Source: JABMRP01 sp964444795 (GTDB lineage: Bacteria; Planctomycetota; Planctomycetia; Pirellulales; Thermoguttaceae). Taken from it: a stretch of 41,571 nucleotides of DNA. The position numbers and the translations under genes were made by a program. The stretch covers positions 1-41,571 of the forward strand of contig CAYUIQ010000049.1 of assembly GCA_964444795.1 (NCBI GenBank). The letters run 5' to 3'. Positions 16,649 to 27,200 of the stretch are shown in pieces. Under the pieces are notes generated by a model. The model did no database searches. It had not been told where the DNA came from and worked only from the letters and a program-made list of their open reading frames with translations. The first letter of the stretch is position 1, and each line of letters begins with the position of its first letter.

Positions 16649-19600
16649 TTACTCCCCGGCCCAGACCTTCAAAGAAACGGCGCGAAGCGATCCGGGGCCG
16701 TCGACCAGGATGGTTCCGGCCATTTGCTTCGCCCGCTCGGGGGCAAGTTGCTCCAGCGACTCGAAGAGTTTTTGGCAAGTGCGTATGTAGGCGGTCTCGT
16801 TCGTTTCGGAACTTGTCGGCAGCAGGGCGGGGTTGCCGGGTCCAGCTTCAATGGTTGCTTGCAGAAACGCCGCCATCGGCTCCACGGCATCGGGACATCC
16901 TTTCTGTGCCAACAGACGCGCCGAGGCCAGCCGGCACGCGTGGTGGTCGACCTCGTTGAAGATCGCCAGCAGGGCTTCCGTGCCCTCGTCGCCGAACGCG
17001 GTCAGGACGCCCAGTTCGCGCGAAGTGCAACGGTCTTTGTATCGATCGTACAAGGCCCGCACGTTCCGGCTCAGCACGGCCACGGCACCCGGCGGTTTCA
17101 GTTTTCCTATGGCACTGGCCAGGTGCGTATCCCCGCTGCTGGCCGGCTGCGATTTCAAGACCTCCAGGAGAACTCGTCCCGTCTCGGCGTCTCCATGCGT
17201 GCCCAGGAACTCGGTCATCGGATAGAAACACCGGTTCTGTTTCTCGCACCAACGGGTGAGCGATCCGGCCGTGCGGGTGTCCGGGGCGATCGGCTCGTAT
17301 CGGCTCCCTTGGCCCAGAATGAACAGCCCGACGGCGGCCATGTAGTTGACGTGCGGCGACGGGTCGTCCAGGGCCGCGGTGAGAAGCGGATAGGCCAGCT
17401 TCCGCGTCTTGGCGGCCACTTCGGTTCGCTGCTCGGCGGTCTTAAAACGATCGGCCGACCACTCGGTGTCGCCCGGATAGGGCGGCGACTTCGCGTAGGA
17501 AAGCTCTCCCAATCCCAGCAATACGGCCCCGCGAAAACTCTCGTCGGTCGATTCGGCCAACTGCTGGACCAGGTACTCCGGCGTCTTTTCACCCAAGCGT
17601 CGCGTCAGCGCCACGAGGGCCACCTCATGAAGGGGGCCGGGGCCGTATCCCTTCCGCTGGTCTCCGAGGGTTGTCAGCCGCCCGGCGAACAGGGGGACCA
17701 GGCGCCGGTCGTCGTAGGCCGCCAACAGCGGGATAACCTTGGCATGCACATCGCGTTCGGGACGGTCCTCGGTTTTGAGGATGCGCAGCAGCGGTTCGAC
17801 GAGTCGCCGGTCGTGGAATTTCTCGGCGGCGGCGAGATAGATGCCCGCCCGATAACTCCACATCGAAAGCGAACGGTCTTTTTCGAGCGTCTTGAGGCCC
17901 TTGAGGATCTCGTCGATGCCGCGAACGTCCTTCTGCTCGGCCAGCACACGAGCACTGGCGCGATGGCTGGTCATGCGGAGCCCCGTGTCGTGTTGGCCCG
18001 GCGCCGGGGGCGGTACCTTGGCGGCCAGTTCGGCTCCGCGGGGACCGAAGTCGGCCAGTGCCAGTGCCGCCGGATTGGCGCCGCCGAGGGAGCCCATGTT
18101 GAACGATGCGGCCAAGACGGGCATCGATCGCGGTTGCTTCCACTGGGCCAATGCAAAAGCGGCCACTCCGCGCCGGATTACACCCTGATCGAAAAGGCAC
18201 GTCGCTTCGACCAGCGGCAGATCGCTCTGGTCGAGTTGCCCGGAGATGCCTGCGAACCGGCCGGTCCAGCTTCCCGGCTGTGGAGACGGTTCGGTTGTGT
18301 CCTTCTTGGCCACGAGCCCGCGACCGGCCCCTTCGATCATGCCGATGCTGATCCTGTGCATCCCGGCGATGCTCTGGGCCGCGGCGTGAACCAATTCCCG
18401 GCATCGGGCCGCTTTCTCCGGCGATTTCACTTCCAGCAGCATCGCCTCGGCCAGCACGCGCCGGCGAACATCGTCGCTTTCCTGCATTTGCTCGAGTTCG
18501 GCGGTGATGTTCCCGCCCAAGGAAAGTGCCCGTTGCTTCCATTTCAGGTGGCTCGGTCCCTGACGCCGGGCCGCGGCGCGAAGAAGCTCTCCGGCGGCCC
18601 TCGAGTCGCCGATTTCCAGAAGAGCCAAGGCGGCCTCTTCGCGCACGGCGCGGTCCTCGTCGTCCAGGCGTGCGGCGATTTTCTCGACCTCGCCGTCGAT
18701 CAGCAACAGTGACGTTTCGGCGCGAACCTCGTATTCCGGGTAGGCAGCGGCAGCGGCCACGACAGTCCGGGCTTCCCGACTACCGATCTTCCGCAAGGCC
18801 AGAAGGGCCGTATCGCCCCAGTCGAGGATCGTGGCCAAGTAGGTATCCCGCCGGTCAAAGGTATGCGCTGCCTCCCGAGCGGCCTGCGGGTCGAAGGGTT
18901 CGGCGCCGGCCGTCGTGGCTCGTTCCGTAAGCCTGGCTTTCAGAGCCCCGTGCTGCTTTGCAAGCAACTCGGCAAGGATCGGCACGGCCCGGGTTTCCTC
19001 AAGCGTGCCGAAGGCCAAGATGGCGTTCTTCCATTTTTCCTTGTTGGAGGACAGGCCCCGTGTGCCGAGCATCAGGCCGTGGAGCCGCTCGAAGACGTCC
19101 TCTCCGGTCAGCTCGTGCAGTTTCAACAGGCCCGCGGCCGTTTCGTCGAACCAGAGCGTTTCGCGCAACGCGGCCACTTCCATCGCCTTGCCTTCGGCGC
19201 CGGAGAGTTCGGCGATCAGACGGGTCAAGACGATTCGGTCGCACTCCGTCGTTGCCGTGCGGAAACGTTGCCGTAGCGGCGCGACGGCGACTTCGCCGAA
19301 ACTCGCCAGATGGCTTCGCAAGACATCGTAGCCGGGCCGGCCACTGTTGCCGGTGTGTCTGCGATCGGCGGCCGCCTGAATCGCGTGATCCAGGATCGGG
19401 CCGATCGCGGAAATCGCCCCCGTATGGGCAAGCGACTCGGAAAGAGTCTCGATGTACTGGTCGTCTCGGCCGCCCCGTTTCAGGCACGCGATCATCAGCG
19501 GCACGGCCTCGTCATCCTCCAGCCGGGACAGCGCGTACGCGGCCACCGCCGCCCGTTTCATCTGGACCCAGAACTGCCGCCGGGCTTCCTCCTCCCGTCG

Positions 19601-20275
19601 GGTCAGGTTGTGAGGATCGGTGATCACCGGCGGTACGGTCTCTCTAAGGACTTGCCGCAACCGGGGAATTGCCGCCGGACCCAGCTTGCGCAGTCCCTCG
19701 CGAGCCAACCATTTCAACGTATAGTCCGCCGCCAGAATCTCGATGACTGCATCGACCGCATCGGCCTTGGGGGCAAGATAGAACTGCAGTGCCGCGGCTG
19801 CTTTTCTCCGCTCGTGGCTACTGTGCGATCCGGAACACTCCCAGAGCACGTCGACCAGATGGCTGGCCGGAACGTCCGTCGTACGGCTGGGCAATTTCTC
19901 CCAGTCCGGCTCGCGATAGCTCCGGGCCGCCTCGAAGACGGCGTAGTTGCTCACCAGGCCGGCCAGCGCCTGGTTCCACTGAGCAACCTCCGGAGATCGT
20001 TCGATTCGGGCGACGAGGAGCCGGGCGAACATTCGCTGTTGCCAGTCGTCGGACTTCTCTTTCTGCCCGAGCATGGGCAGGATCTCTTCGCCACACCCCA
20101 CCAGCACGTCGCGAGCCCTGACGTACTCTTCCCCGCGCCGGCATGCGCCGTCTTCGAAGATCCGCGATACGATCTCCCCCGCGCCGACCGAACTGCTGGC
20201 CAACAGGACCAGCAGTCCGATCACGGCCGGGGTGCGCAACGGCTGAATCCACATGGGGGGGGTATGTACGTCCAT
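16649..20275 (-). CDS. Large secreted HEAT-repeat protein
   Basis: A 1208-aa protein with an N-terminal hydrophobic signal (residues about 13-32, PAVIGLLVLLASSSVGAGE) and then a long alpha-helical solenoid of HEAT/PBS-type repeats. Examples are LKWLAREGLRKLGPAAIPRL near residue 190, DDEDRAVREEAALALLEIGD near 535, and EDRPERDVHAKVIPLLAAYDD around 830. No catalytic motif or heme-binding CXXCH was seen. The ATG at 20275 has AAGGGA about 8 bases upstream. HEAT-rich secreted proteins are expanded in planctomycetes and usually serve as binding scaffolds. The gene is divergent from a secreted glycoside-hydrolase-like gene and follows no operon partner closely (134 bp to the kinase start). Its binding partner cannot be read from the sequence. 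Confidence 0.85.
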   Translation of the reverse strand: MDVHTPPMWIQPLRTPAVIGLLVLLASSSVGAGEIVSRIFEDGACRRGEEYVRARDVLVGCGEEILPMLGQKEKSDDWQQRMFARLLVARIERSPEVAQWNQALAGLVSNYAVFEAARSYREPDWEKLPSRTTDVPASHLVDVLWECSGSHSSHERRKAAAALQFYLAPKADAVDAVIEILAADYTLKWLAREGLRKLGPAAIPRLRQVLRETVPPVITDPHNLTRREEEARRQFWVQMKRAAVAAYALSRLEDDEAVPLMIACLKRGGRDDQYIETLSESLAHTGAISAIGPILDHAIQAAADRRHTGNSGRPGYDVLRSHLASFGEVAVAPLRQRFRTATTECDRIVLTRLIAELSGAEGKAMEVAALRETLWFDETAAGLLKLHELTGEDVFERLHGLMLGTRGLSSNKEKWKNAILAFGTLEETRAVPILAELLAKQHGALKARLTERATTAGAEPFDPQAAREAAHTFDRRDTYLATILDWGDTALLALRKIGSREARTVVAAAAAYPEYEVRAETSLLLIDGEVEKIAARLDDEDRAVREEAALALLEIGDSRAAGELLRAAARRQGPSHLKWKQRALSLGGNITAELEQMQESDDVRRRVLAEAMLLEVKSPEKAARCRELVHAAAQSIAGMHRISIGMIEGAGRGLVAKKDTTEPSPQPGSWTGRFAGISGQLDQSDLPLVEATCLFDQGVIRRGVAAFALAQWKQPRSMPVLAASFNMGSLGGANPAALALADFGPRGAELAAKVPPPAPGQHDTGLRMTSHRASARVLAEQKDVRGIDEILKGLKTLEKDRSLSMWSYRAGIYLAAAEKFHDRRLVEPLLRILKTEDRPERDVHAKVIPLLAAYDDRRLVPLFAGRLTTLGDQRKGYGPGPLHEVALVALTRRLGEKTPEYLVQQLAESTDESFRGAVLLGLGELSYAKSPPYPGDTEWSADRFKTAEQRTEVAAKTRKLAYPLLTAALDDPSPHVNYMAAVGLFILGQGSRYEPIAPDTRTAGSLTRWCEKQNRCFYPMTEFLGTHGDAETGRVLLEVLKSQPASSGDTHLASAIGKLKPPGAVAVLSRNVRALYDRYKDRCTSRELGVLTAFGDEGTEALLAIFNEVDHHACRLASARLLAQKGCPDAVEPMAAFLQATIEAGPGNPALLPTSSETNETAYIRTCQKLFESLEQLAPERAKQMAGTILVDGPGSLRAVSLKVWAGE

Positions 20276-20401
20276 CGCGTCGTCCCTTGTGAGAGAGAGT
20301 AGGTGTCGCCCGTGTACGCGAATTGCCGGACGGCCTCCATTTTAACGCGCGCGCGACGCGGGAGAAGTAACAAGTCTGTAACTTCCACCGTCGAAAAGGG
20401 C

Positions 20402-20407
20402 TATAAT
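20402..20407 (+). promoter_or_regulatory. Consensus -10 box (TATAAT) of the glycoside hydrolase gene
   Basis: A perfect TATAAT sits 44 bases before the ATG at 20452; no good -35 hexamer is seen 16-18 bp upstream. Transcription would start near 20414, which rules against the in-frame TTG at 20416 as a start codon. Confidence 0.5.
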
Positions 20408-20451
20408 CGACGGCATTGCAGCCCGTCGACTTTCAACACGAGGTCAACACC

Positions 20452-23262
20452 ATGCTCCAATCGACGTTGCGCCGGCTCGCAACGGCAATGATTTACATGC
20501 CGGCGGCCGTGGCTTTTCTCGCCGCCGGCGGCTCCCGCTGCGAGGCCGAGGAGAAACCGCGAGCGACCGTCGGCATCGTCTATCCCGCCGGTGCCGAGTC
20601 GCCGGTGCGGATCGCGGCGCGAGAATTGGCCGCCGGGTTGGGTCCCTTGTACGAGAATGACGTGTTCGTTGCGTTCGAGAAGACGGCGCCCGGGGAAGTT
20701 GCCGCGCGGATTCACCTGCACACGCTCCCCTCTTTGCCGCAGTGGGCCCGGCCGCTGGCCGATCGCTTGCAAGGGGCCGAGAGCTACGTGGTCACCACCG
20801 CCGAATTGGACGGACGGACCGTCGGGCTCGTCGTCGGCGGCGACTCGCGCGGCGTGATGCACGGCGTGCATGGCCTGTTGCAGAAGCTGGGCCACGGCTA
20901 TTACCTGGGCGTCGCGACGGTGCCCGAACCGCGAGACGAACCCATTGGTTTCGCCGCCTGGGATCTGGCCGATCGGCCGCTGGTGCCCACTCGCATCATG
21001 TTCAACTGGCACAATTTCCTCACCAGTGCTTCAACGTGGAATCTCGATCACTGGCGACAGTGGACCGCCCGATCCCAGAAGCTGGGCTTCAACACAATCA
21101 TGGTCCATGCCTACGGCAATAACCCCATGGCCGGCTTCCGTTTTCGGGGCGTGGACAAACCGGTCGGCTATCTCGGCTCGACGCGACTGGGACGAAGCTG
21201 GTTTGTCAATCACGCCAACGACGTGCGGCGGATGCACGGCGGCGAGGTGTTCGAGCAAGAGGTGTTCGGCTCGACCGCCGCGGTCGACGGCACCGATCGC
21301 CAGCGCACCGAAGCGGCACGGCAGTTGATGCGCGAAGTGTTCCGTCATGCCCACGGGCGGGGCGTCGACGTGATCTTCGCCCTGGATATCGACACACCGC
21401 CGGGCAACCCCCAAGAGTTGATCACGCTGCTGGACGAGTCGGACCGCTTCCAGACCGGTGGACGTTGGTTGCCTGACCCCGATACGCCGGGCGGCTACGC
21501 GTTTTACAAGGCCCAGGTGTCGGGCCTGCTCCAGGCGTATCCGCGGATCGACACGCTCGCATTGTGGCACCGCACCGGCGGCACCCCGTGGATGGGTTAC
21601 CGCCTGGAGGACATGCCGAAGGCGTGGCAAGAGGAGTTCGACGCCGCTTGCCGCGCAAAGCCGGGCACGGAACAACTTTGGCACGCGCGCCACATGTTCG
21701 GCATGGCCAAGGTGGCCCGGGCGTGTCGGCGGGCGCTGCGTGAAATCGGCCGGGAGGACGTTTCCCTGGCCTTCGGGTCGTGGCATTACGGTTTTCTGGC
21801 CGGCGCCGACCGCTTCATGCCCGAGGGAGTGGCCCTCATCCCGCTGGACTGGATGGTCTTGGTCGGCCAGTCGCAACTTCGCGACGCGGAAAGCCGCGCG
21901 GTTATTGGCCGGGTGGCCGAGCATCGGCCCGTGCTGCCGGTTGTTTGGGCGCATCACGACGACGGCGCCTATGTGATGCGGCCGTTTGAGCCCTTCGACC
22001 ATTTCCAGGATCGGCTCGACGACGCCCGATGCACGGCGCACGGCTACGGTATCATCCACTGGATGACCCGCCCGTTGGATTTGTATTTTGCCTCGCTGGC
22101 GCGGCAGACGTGGAGCCGCACGCGGAACGAGCCGCTGGACGTCACCTGCCGGCTTGCGGCGGAGCATTGGTTCGGACCCGCGCATCGCGACACGCTCGGC
22201 CCGTACCTGCAACAGTGGGTGGACGAGGCGCCGATGTTCGCCCGGGAGACGAGCGATTGGTTCGTCGATCGGCCGCTGGACGAGCCGGGTCCGGTGGCCG
22301 AGAGTATGCACCGTCGCCTCAAACTGCTCAACGACGTCGACACGGCCGCCATGCGGTCCGCCGCGAAACAGCGGGTGGAATACTTCGAGGGGATCGAGCG
22401 TTTCGCCACGGAAGTCCACCGGCTGGAGTGGACGTTTCGCCAGGCCCACGCGGCGCTCGCACAGGGCCGTTTCGACGAGGCGCGCAAGATGGTCCAGCCA
22501 TTGACTGCCGAAGTGGAGCACGTGATCGGCGAGTTGGCCGACACGTTACAGCGCGACGGCATCACCCGCGGCGAGCAGGGGCTGATCGTCACGCTCAACA
22601 CGCGCTGGCTGCCGCATTACGTGGCGCTGGAGCAGCGGCTCGCTCTGGCACCGATCCGCGACAACTTCGGCCCGACCATGCACGACTCGATCGCCCCGCG
22701 GCCGGGCAAGTTCACGTTGCATTTCGATCCCCGCAAGAACCTCTGGCAAACGTTCGGTGAGAAGGAGACCGGCGCGAAGGTCTTCACGCTGGCTGCTGGC
22801 GAGAAGTTGGACACGGGCGTCGGGGGGCCGCCGGGAATCGGCGAAATCGCCCGGCAGGGTCTTGAAATCGACCAACCGCTGACGCTCTCCCTACGGCCGA
22901 TCATTCACGGCGCGTACGGAGGACGAGACATCAAGCAATCGCCCAACCTCCCGAAAGGGCGATACCGATTGACCCTGTGGACTATCGCGCCCGCGGGTCG
23001 CGCCGAAAGTGCTGTCAAGTTGACCGTCACATGCGGTCCAGCGGTGGTGGGACAATTCACCGAGCCGGCCGGAACCGAAAGGGGCGGTCCGGCGAAGCTC
23101 TGGCGCCGCGATTATCAGGTCACCGTCAGCGAGCCCGGCGAGGTGAAGCTCACCATCGAACCGGTCGGGGGCAAGGTGTTGCTCGGCGGGCTGGTGTATC
23201 GTAGCCACTTCTCCGCGTCGCATTTACCGCCCGGCGGCCCAGCGGATTCCCCGCTGGACTAG
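20452..23262 (+). CDS. Secreted glycoside-hydrolase-like protein (GH67/GH20-type N-terminal domain)
   Basis: A 936-aa product with a signal peptide (MLQSTLRRLATAMIYMPAAV, cleavage near SRCEA). Residues about 40-155 match the alpha/beta accessory domain that precedes the TIM barrel in GH67, GH20 and related enzymes. The telling stretch is LVVGGDSRGVMHGVHGLLQKLG. A barrel-like region follows (TRIMFNWHNFLTSAS, LGFNTIMVHAYGN, GVDVIFALDIDTPPGNPQEL, IDTLALWHRTGG). A helical region and a C-terminal beta-rich, carbohydrate-binding-like module (about 790-930) complete it. I cannot assign catalytic acids with certainty, nor the sugar; uronic-acid-containing plant or algal polysaccharides are plausible for the fold. 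GAGGT lies 8 bases before ATG 20452. The 3' end overlaps the convergent ThuA gene by 39 bp. Confidence 0.75.
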   Translation: MLQSTLRRLATAMIYMPAAVAFLAAGGSRCEAEEKPRATVGIVYPAGAESPVRIAARELAAGLGPLYENDVFVAFEKTAPGEVAARIHLHTLPSLPQWARPLADRLQGAESYVVTTAELDGRTVGLVVGGDSRGVMHGVHGLLQKLGHGYYLGVATVPEPRDEPIGFAAWDLADRPLVPTRIMFNWHNFLTSASTWNLDHWRQWTARSQKLGFNTIMVHAYGNNPMAGFRFRGVDKPVGYLGSTRLGRSWFVNHANDVRRMHGGEVFEQEVFGSTAAVDGTDRQRTEAARQLMREVFRHAHGRGVDVIFALDIDTPPGNPQELITLLDESDRFQTGGRWLPDPDTPGGYAFYKAQVSGLLQAYPRIDTLALWHRTGGTPWMGYRLEDMPKAWQEEFDAACRAKPGTEQLWHARHMFGMAKVARACRRALREIGREDVSLAFGSWHYGFLAGADRFMPEGVALIPLDWMVLVGQSQLRDAESRAVIGRVAEHRPVLPVVWAHHDDGAYVMRPFEPFDHFQDRLDDARCTAHGYGIIHWMTRPLDLYFASLARQTWSRTRNEPLDVTCRLAAEHWFGPAHRDTLGPYLQQWVDEAPMFARETSDWFVDRPLDEPGPVAESMHRRLKLLNDVDTAAMRSAAKQRVEYFEGIERFATEVHRLEWTFRQAHAALAQGRFDEARKMVQPLTAEVEHVIGELADTLQRDGITRGEQGLIVTLNTRWLPHYVALEQRLALAPIRDNFGPTMHDSIAPRPGKFTLHFDPRKNLWQTFGEKETGAKVFTLAAGEKLDTGVGGPPGIGEIARQGLEIDQPLTLSLRPIIHGAYGGRDIKQSPNLPKGRYRLTLWTIAPAGRAESAVKLTVTCGPAVVGQFTEPAGTERGGPAKLWRRDYQVTVSEPGEVKLTIEPVGGKVLLGGLVYRSHFSASHLPPGGPADSPLD

Positions 23263-23955
23263 GCTTGAGTAGCCGGCGTTGCGGTAGGCGTGGCCGTCGT
23301 GGCCCAGCATCAGATAGAAGACGCGGCTCTTACCGTAGTCCTTGGTCCACGCCAGATTGGGCGTGTTCTTGGGGTGGTCGGTGGTCGCCAGCACGTGGAC
23401 GTCCGCCGCGACGTAGTATCCGCCGTACGTCTCGTCGTGGATCTTGAAATCCTTCATCCCCTTGGTGATCGGGTGGTCTTTGTCGGCGATGGTGATCGAC
23501 ATGTCTTCGTCGTGCGACCAGGTACTCTTGGTGTATTCCTTGCCGTCCAGCGTGATCGGGCCGAAGATAAACTTCCCGCCGATGATCTTCGTGAACTCGG
23601 GCCAGTTGCGATGACCGCCCAGGTTGTGGTGCATCGAGACGACGCCGATGCCCTTCTCCAGCAACGCGACGAACGCATCCTGTTGCGCGGGCGTCAGGTC
23701 GGGCGACATGTCGTACATGGCGATGACGTCGAACTTCTTTTCCAGTCCCGGCTTCAATAGATCGGCGTCCTTGGGCATCTGGGCCTTGGTGTACTCGATA
23801 CCGTCCATGGCGTCGAACATGGCATAAAAGGCCTTCTGGTCGAACCCGTGCCCGCCGCTGGTCAACAGCACGCGGATCTTCTCCTCGGCCTGGGCAGCAC
23901 CGGCGAGGAACAGGGCTGCCAGGGTCAACAGTAGCGTGGCGAAGCGAAACTTCAT
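23224..23955 (-). CDS. Secreted ThuA-domain protein (trehalose-utilisation-like)
   Basis: A 243-aa protein with a clear signal peptide (MKFRFATLLLTLAALFLAGA, cleavage after AQA-EE). The rest is a ThuA-like, glutamine-amidotransferase-fold domain: IRVLLTSGGHGFDQKAF, FDVIAMYDMSP, GIGVVSMHHNLGGHRNWPEF, and YYVAADVHVLATTDHP. ThuA-like proteins are linked to disaccharide (trehalose, sucrose) catabolism, but their exact reaction is not settled, and in planctomycetes they are secreted and numerous. The start ATG has GGGAGAT 6 bases upstream. The gene is convergent with, and overlaps by 39 bp, the glycoside-hydrolase-like gene, and is divergent from the HzsA-like/FGE gene. Confidence 0.88.
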   Translation of the reverse strand: MKFRFATLLLTLAALFLAGAAQAEEKIRVLLTSGGHGFDQKAFYAMFDAMDGIEYTKAQMPKDADLLKPGLEKKFDVIAMYDMSPDLTPAQQDAFVALLEKGIGVVSMHHNLGGHRNWPEFTKIIGGKFIFGPITLDGKEYTKSTWSHDEDMSITIADKDHPITKGMKDFKIHDETYGGYYVAADVHVLATTDHPKNTPNLAWTKDYGKSRVFYLMLGHDGHAYRNAGYSSLVQRGIRWAAGR

Positions 23956-24109
23956 GGTCGATCTCCCGTGAGCGTCTGGGTTGCGAGCGATGGTCGAAAC
24001 ATCGTACCCCAGTGTACGTTGGTGGCACCGGCCACGTCAAGAAACGGCGTTTGGGAAGCGTGCCCCCCGGCTCGGTGGGAAACGAGCTTCTCGCACCGAG
24101 CGGATCTGG

Positions 24110-24115
24110 TATACT
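24110..24115 (+). promoter_or_regulatory. Likely -10 box (TATACT) of the HzsA-like/FGE gene
   Basis: TATACT is a 5/6 match to the -10 consensus; the -35 region is weak. Transcription would start near 24122, so the inverted repeat at 24126-24221 would lie in the 5' leader, upstream of the ribosome binding site at 24244-24250. The 301-bp gap 23956-24256 contains only these elements. Confidence 0.45.
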
Positions 24116-24125
24116 AAGGCTTACC

Positions 24126-24221
24126 CGTACGATGGCCCTCCGAGGCCGTCGCTGCCAGGGTGCGATTTGGACATCAAGAACAGAACGCGGGGCCTCGACG
24201 GCCTCGCAGCGCCATCGTACG
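24126..24221. repeat. Palindromic dispersed repeat, copy 1
   Basis: The left arm (24126-24151) begins CGTACGATGGCCCTCCGAGG. The right arm (24196-24221) is its reverse complement at 24 of 26 positions, with a 44-nt centre. The same left arm recurs exactly at 37519-37544. It lies between the ThuA and HzsA-like genes, probably inside the latter's transcribed leader. Confidence 0.85.
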
Positions 24222-24256
24222 AAGTTCGTGCGCTCCACAGATTCCAGGAGAAATCG

Positions 24257-27200
24257 ATGCCGACCAACGCGAAGTTTCGGGTCCGCCGTGCAAGGCGACG
24301 GACGTCCATTCTCTGCCTGGCGATGATGATCACCTCCGCGGTGGCCCTGCTGGCCAGCCCGGCTCATGGCGAAGGGGGCCGTTCGATTCTGATTCCCGGT
24401 TGGGCGTTCGATCGGGGTAACTTGAAGACGTTCACGCAACAGTACGGCACGGCCGCGCCGATGGTGGCCAACGGCGGCACGTTGCCCAATTTGGCCGAGT
24501 ACGACATCGACTTCCCCGTCGAGGCCGAGTATACGTTCTTCGTCAACTTCGCGGCCGCCGCATCGCGTCCGATCGAACTGTCGGTCGACGGAAACCGCGT
24601 TGCCTCGGTCTGCGGCTCGACCACGGGAAGCTGGGACACCAGCAGCGCGAAGTGGGCAGAGCAATGCAAGCTCAAGTTGAGCAAGGGCAAACACACGATC
24701 AAGATGCAATGCGGCGGCCCGTATCCGCACGTGGTGAGCCTGCGGTTCGATTCGCCGGTCGCCTTTCCGGCAGGCTGGAAACTGTCGCGGCCCAAGGCGC
24801 GAAAGTTCGACGCACCGCCGCCGATCCCCCAGGCAACCCGTTATTCGCCGACCGAAGCCAATGTCGACGCTTTGCGATCGGCCGTGACCAACTTGACCGA
24901 GAAGTTCGGCCCCCGTTATCCCCAGGGAGCCGAGTACCTGAAGCGGCTCGACGAACTCGAAGCCCGTCAAGCGGAACTCCAGGAAGCGGCCGCTGGAGGT
25001 GAGGCGGACACCGCCGAGCAACTCGCGGTGGTCAACGAGGCCCTGGTGGCATTGCAGCGCGAGTCGCTGCTGGCCAACCCGCTGTTGGATTTCGATCGCC
25101 TGCTATTGGTCAAGCGTGGCGCCCGATCGCCGAGTCTCGGCCTGCCTCGCAACTGGCAGAGCAATTCGAGCCTGCCCAAGAGCGGGTTCGACGATTCGAT
25201 CGAAGTGCTGCCGATGAGCGATCTGGAAAGTGAATTCGAGACGCTATACAAGCCGGAAGGCGGAAAATTCGTCGGCGACGTCGATCTCGATTTCGATGCC
25301 CAGCGGATGCTCTTCTCGATGCCCGGCAGCCACAACCGCTGGCAGATCTTCGAGATTGGCGCCGACGGCAGCGGCCTGCGCGAGCTAACCGGTGAGCAGC
25401 CCGACGTCGATAGCTACGACGCCTGTTACCTTCCCGACGGACGGATCATGATCACGTCGACGGGGTGTTTCGTGGGCGTGCCGTGTGTGTACGGAAGTTC
25501 GCACGTGGCCGTGCTCTATGTCATGGACGCCGACGGCAAGAACATTCGCCAGTTGGGCTTCGATCAGGAACACGATTGGTGTCCCACCGTGTTGCACAAC
25601 GGCCGCGTGCTCTACTCCCGCTGGGAGTATACCGATACACCGCACTCCAACACGCGGCTGCTGTTCCACATGAATCCGGACGGCACCGAGCAGATGGAGT
25701 TTTACGGAAGCAACTCGTATTGGCCCAACTCGTTTTTCTACACGCGGCCCGTGCCGGGGCATTCAACCAAAGTGGTCTCGGTCATCGGCGGGCATCACGA
25801 CAACCCGCGGATGGGTGAGTTGGTCATTTTCGATCCGGCCGTGGGGCGTCGCGAATCTTCCGGGGCCGTGCAGCGCATCCCCGGCCATGGCAAGAAGGTC
25901 GAAACGATCGTCTCCGACGGTCTGACGAAGAGCAGTTGGCCCAAATTCCTGCATCCTTACCCTTTGAACGAAAACTACATTATCACGGCCTGTAAACCGA
26001 CGCCCCAATCGCTTTGGGGGATCTATCTGGTCGACACGTTCGACAACATCGTGCTTCTGCGCGAGGAGCCCGGCTTTGCCCTGTTGGAGCCGATCCCCTT
26101 CCACCCGACGCCGACTCCCCCGGCGATTCCCGACAAGGTGGACCTCGCCCGCAAGGACGCCGTGGTTTACATTTCCGATATTTACGCCGGCGACGGTCTC
26201 AAGGGCATCCCCCGCGGCACGGTCAAGGAGATGCGGGTGTTTACCTATCATTTCGCCTACCAGGGCATGGGCGGCCTGTTGGGGGTCGTGGGAATGGACG
26301 GCCCTTGGGATATCAAACGGGTGATCGGCACGGTGCCGGTCGAGTCGGACGGATCGGCCAAGTTCCGCATCCCGGCCAACACGCCCGTCTCGCTACAACC
26401 GCTGGATGACGAGGGCAAGGCCGTGCAGTTGATGCGCAGTTGGATGACCGGCATGCCGGGCGAGGTGGTGCAATGCGCCGGCTGCCACGAGTCGCAGAAC
26501 TCGGCCCCGAAACCGCTGCAAACCATCGCCCTGCGACAGCGGCCGGTGGACATCAAACCGTGGCATGGCCCGACGCGCGGGTTCAGCTATCCGCGGGAAG
26601 TGCAGGTGCCGGTGATCGACAAATACTGCGTCGGTTGTCATAACGGCCAGCCGCAAGAAGACGGCACGTCCATCGCCGATCTGCGCGGCACCGAGCGGAT
26701 CAAGGACTGGAAGCTGGTCACCGCGGGCAACGGCGGCAATCGGGGCGGGAAGTTCTCGGTCGGTTACGCCGAGTTGCATCGCTTCGTCCGCCGACCGGGC
26801 ATCGAAAGCGATTACCACATGCTCAATCCCATGGAGTATCACGCCGATACGACGCAACTGGTGCAGATGCTCAAGAAAGGCCATCATAACGTAAAACTCG
26901 ACGCCGAAGCGTGGGACCGGCTGATCACCTGGATCGATCTGAACTGTCCCTATCACGGCACCTGGGGCGAGGAGTTGGCCAACCCGGGCGTGCAGCGAGA
27001 GCGGCGACGCGAACTGCTGCAACTCTACGGCGGCATCGACGACGACCCCGAGGCCGTGCCCGAGATGTCCGACGAGCCGGTTGAGTTTGTCGCTCCCGAG
27101 TCGCTACCCGTGGTCCAGCCGGAGAAGATCGCGTGTCCCGATTGGCCGCTGACGGCCGAACAGGCCAAGGCATTGCAAGCGGCCGCCGGTGCCGAGATTC

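Noticed and set aside
14745..18712. Two long forward open frames (681 and 732 aa) opposite the kinase and HEAT genes
   Set aside because: Antisense shadows caused by high GC; the minus strand carries unmistakable kinase motifs and HEAT repeats.
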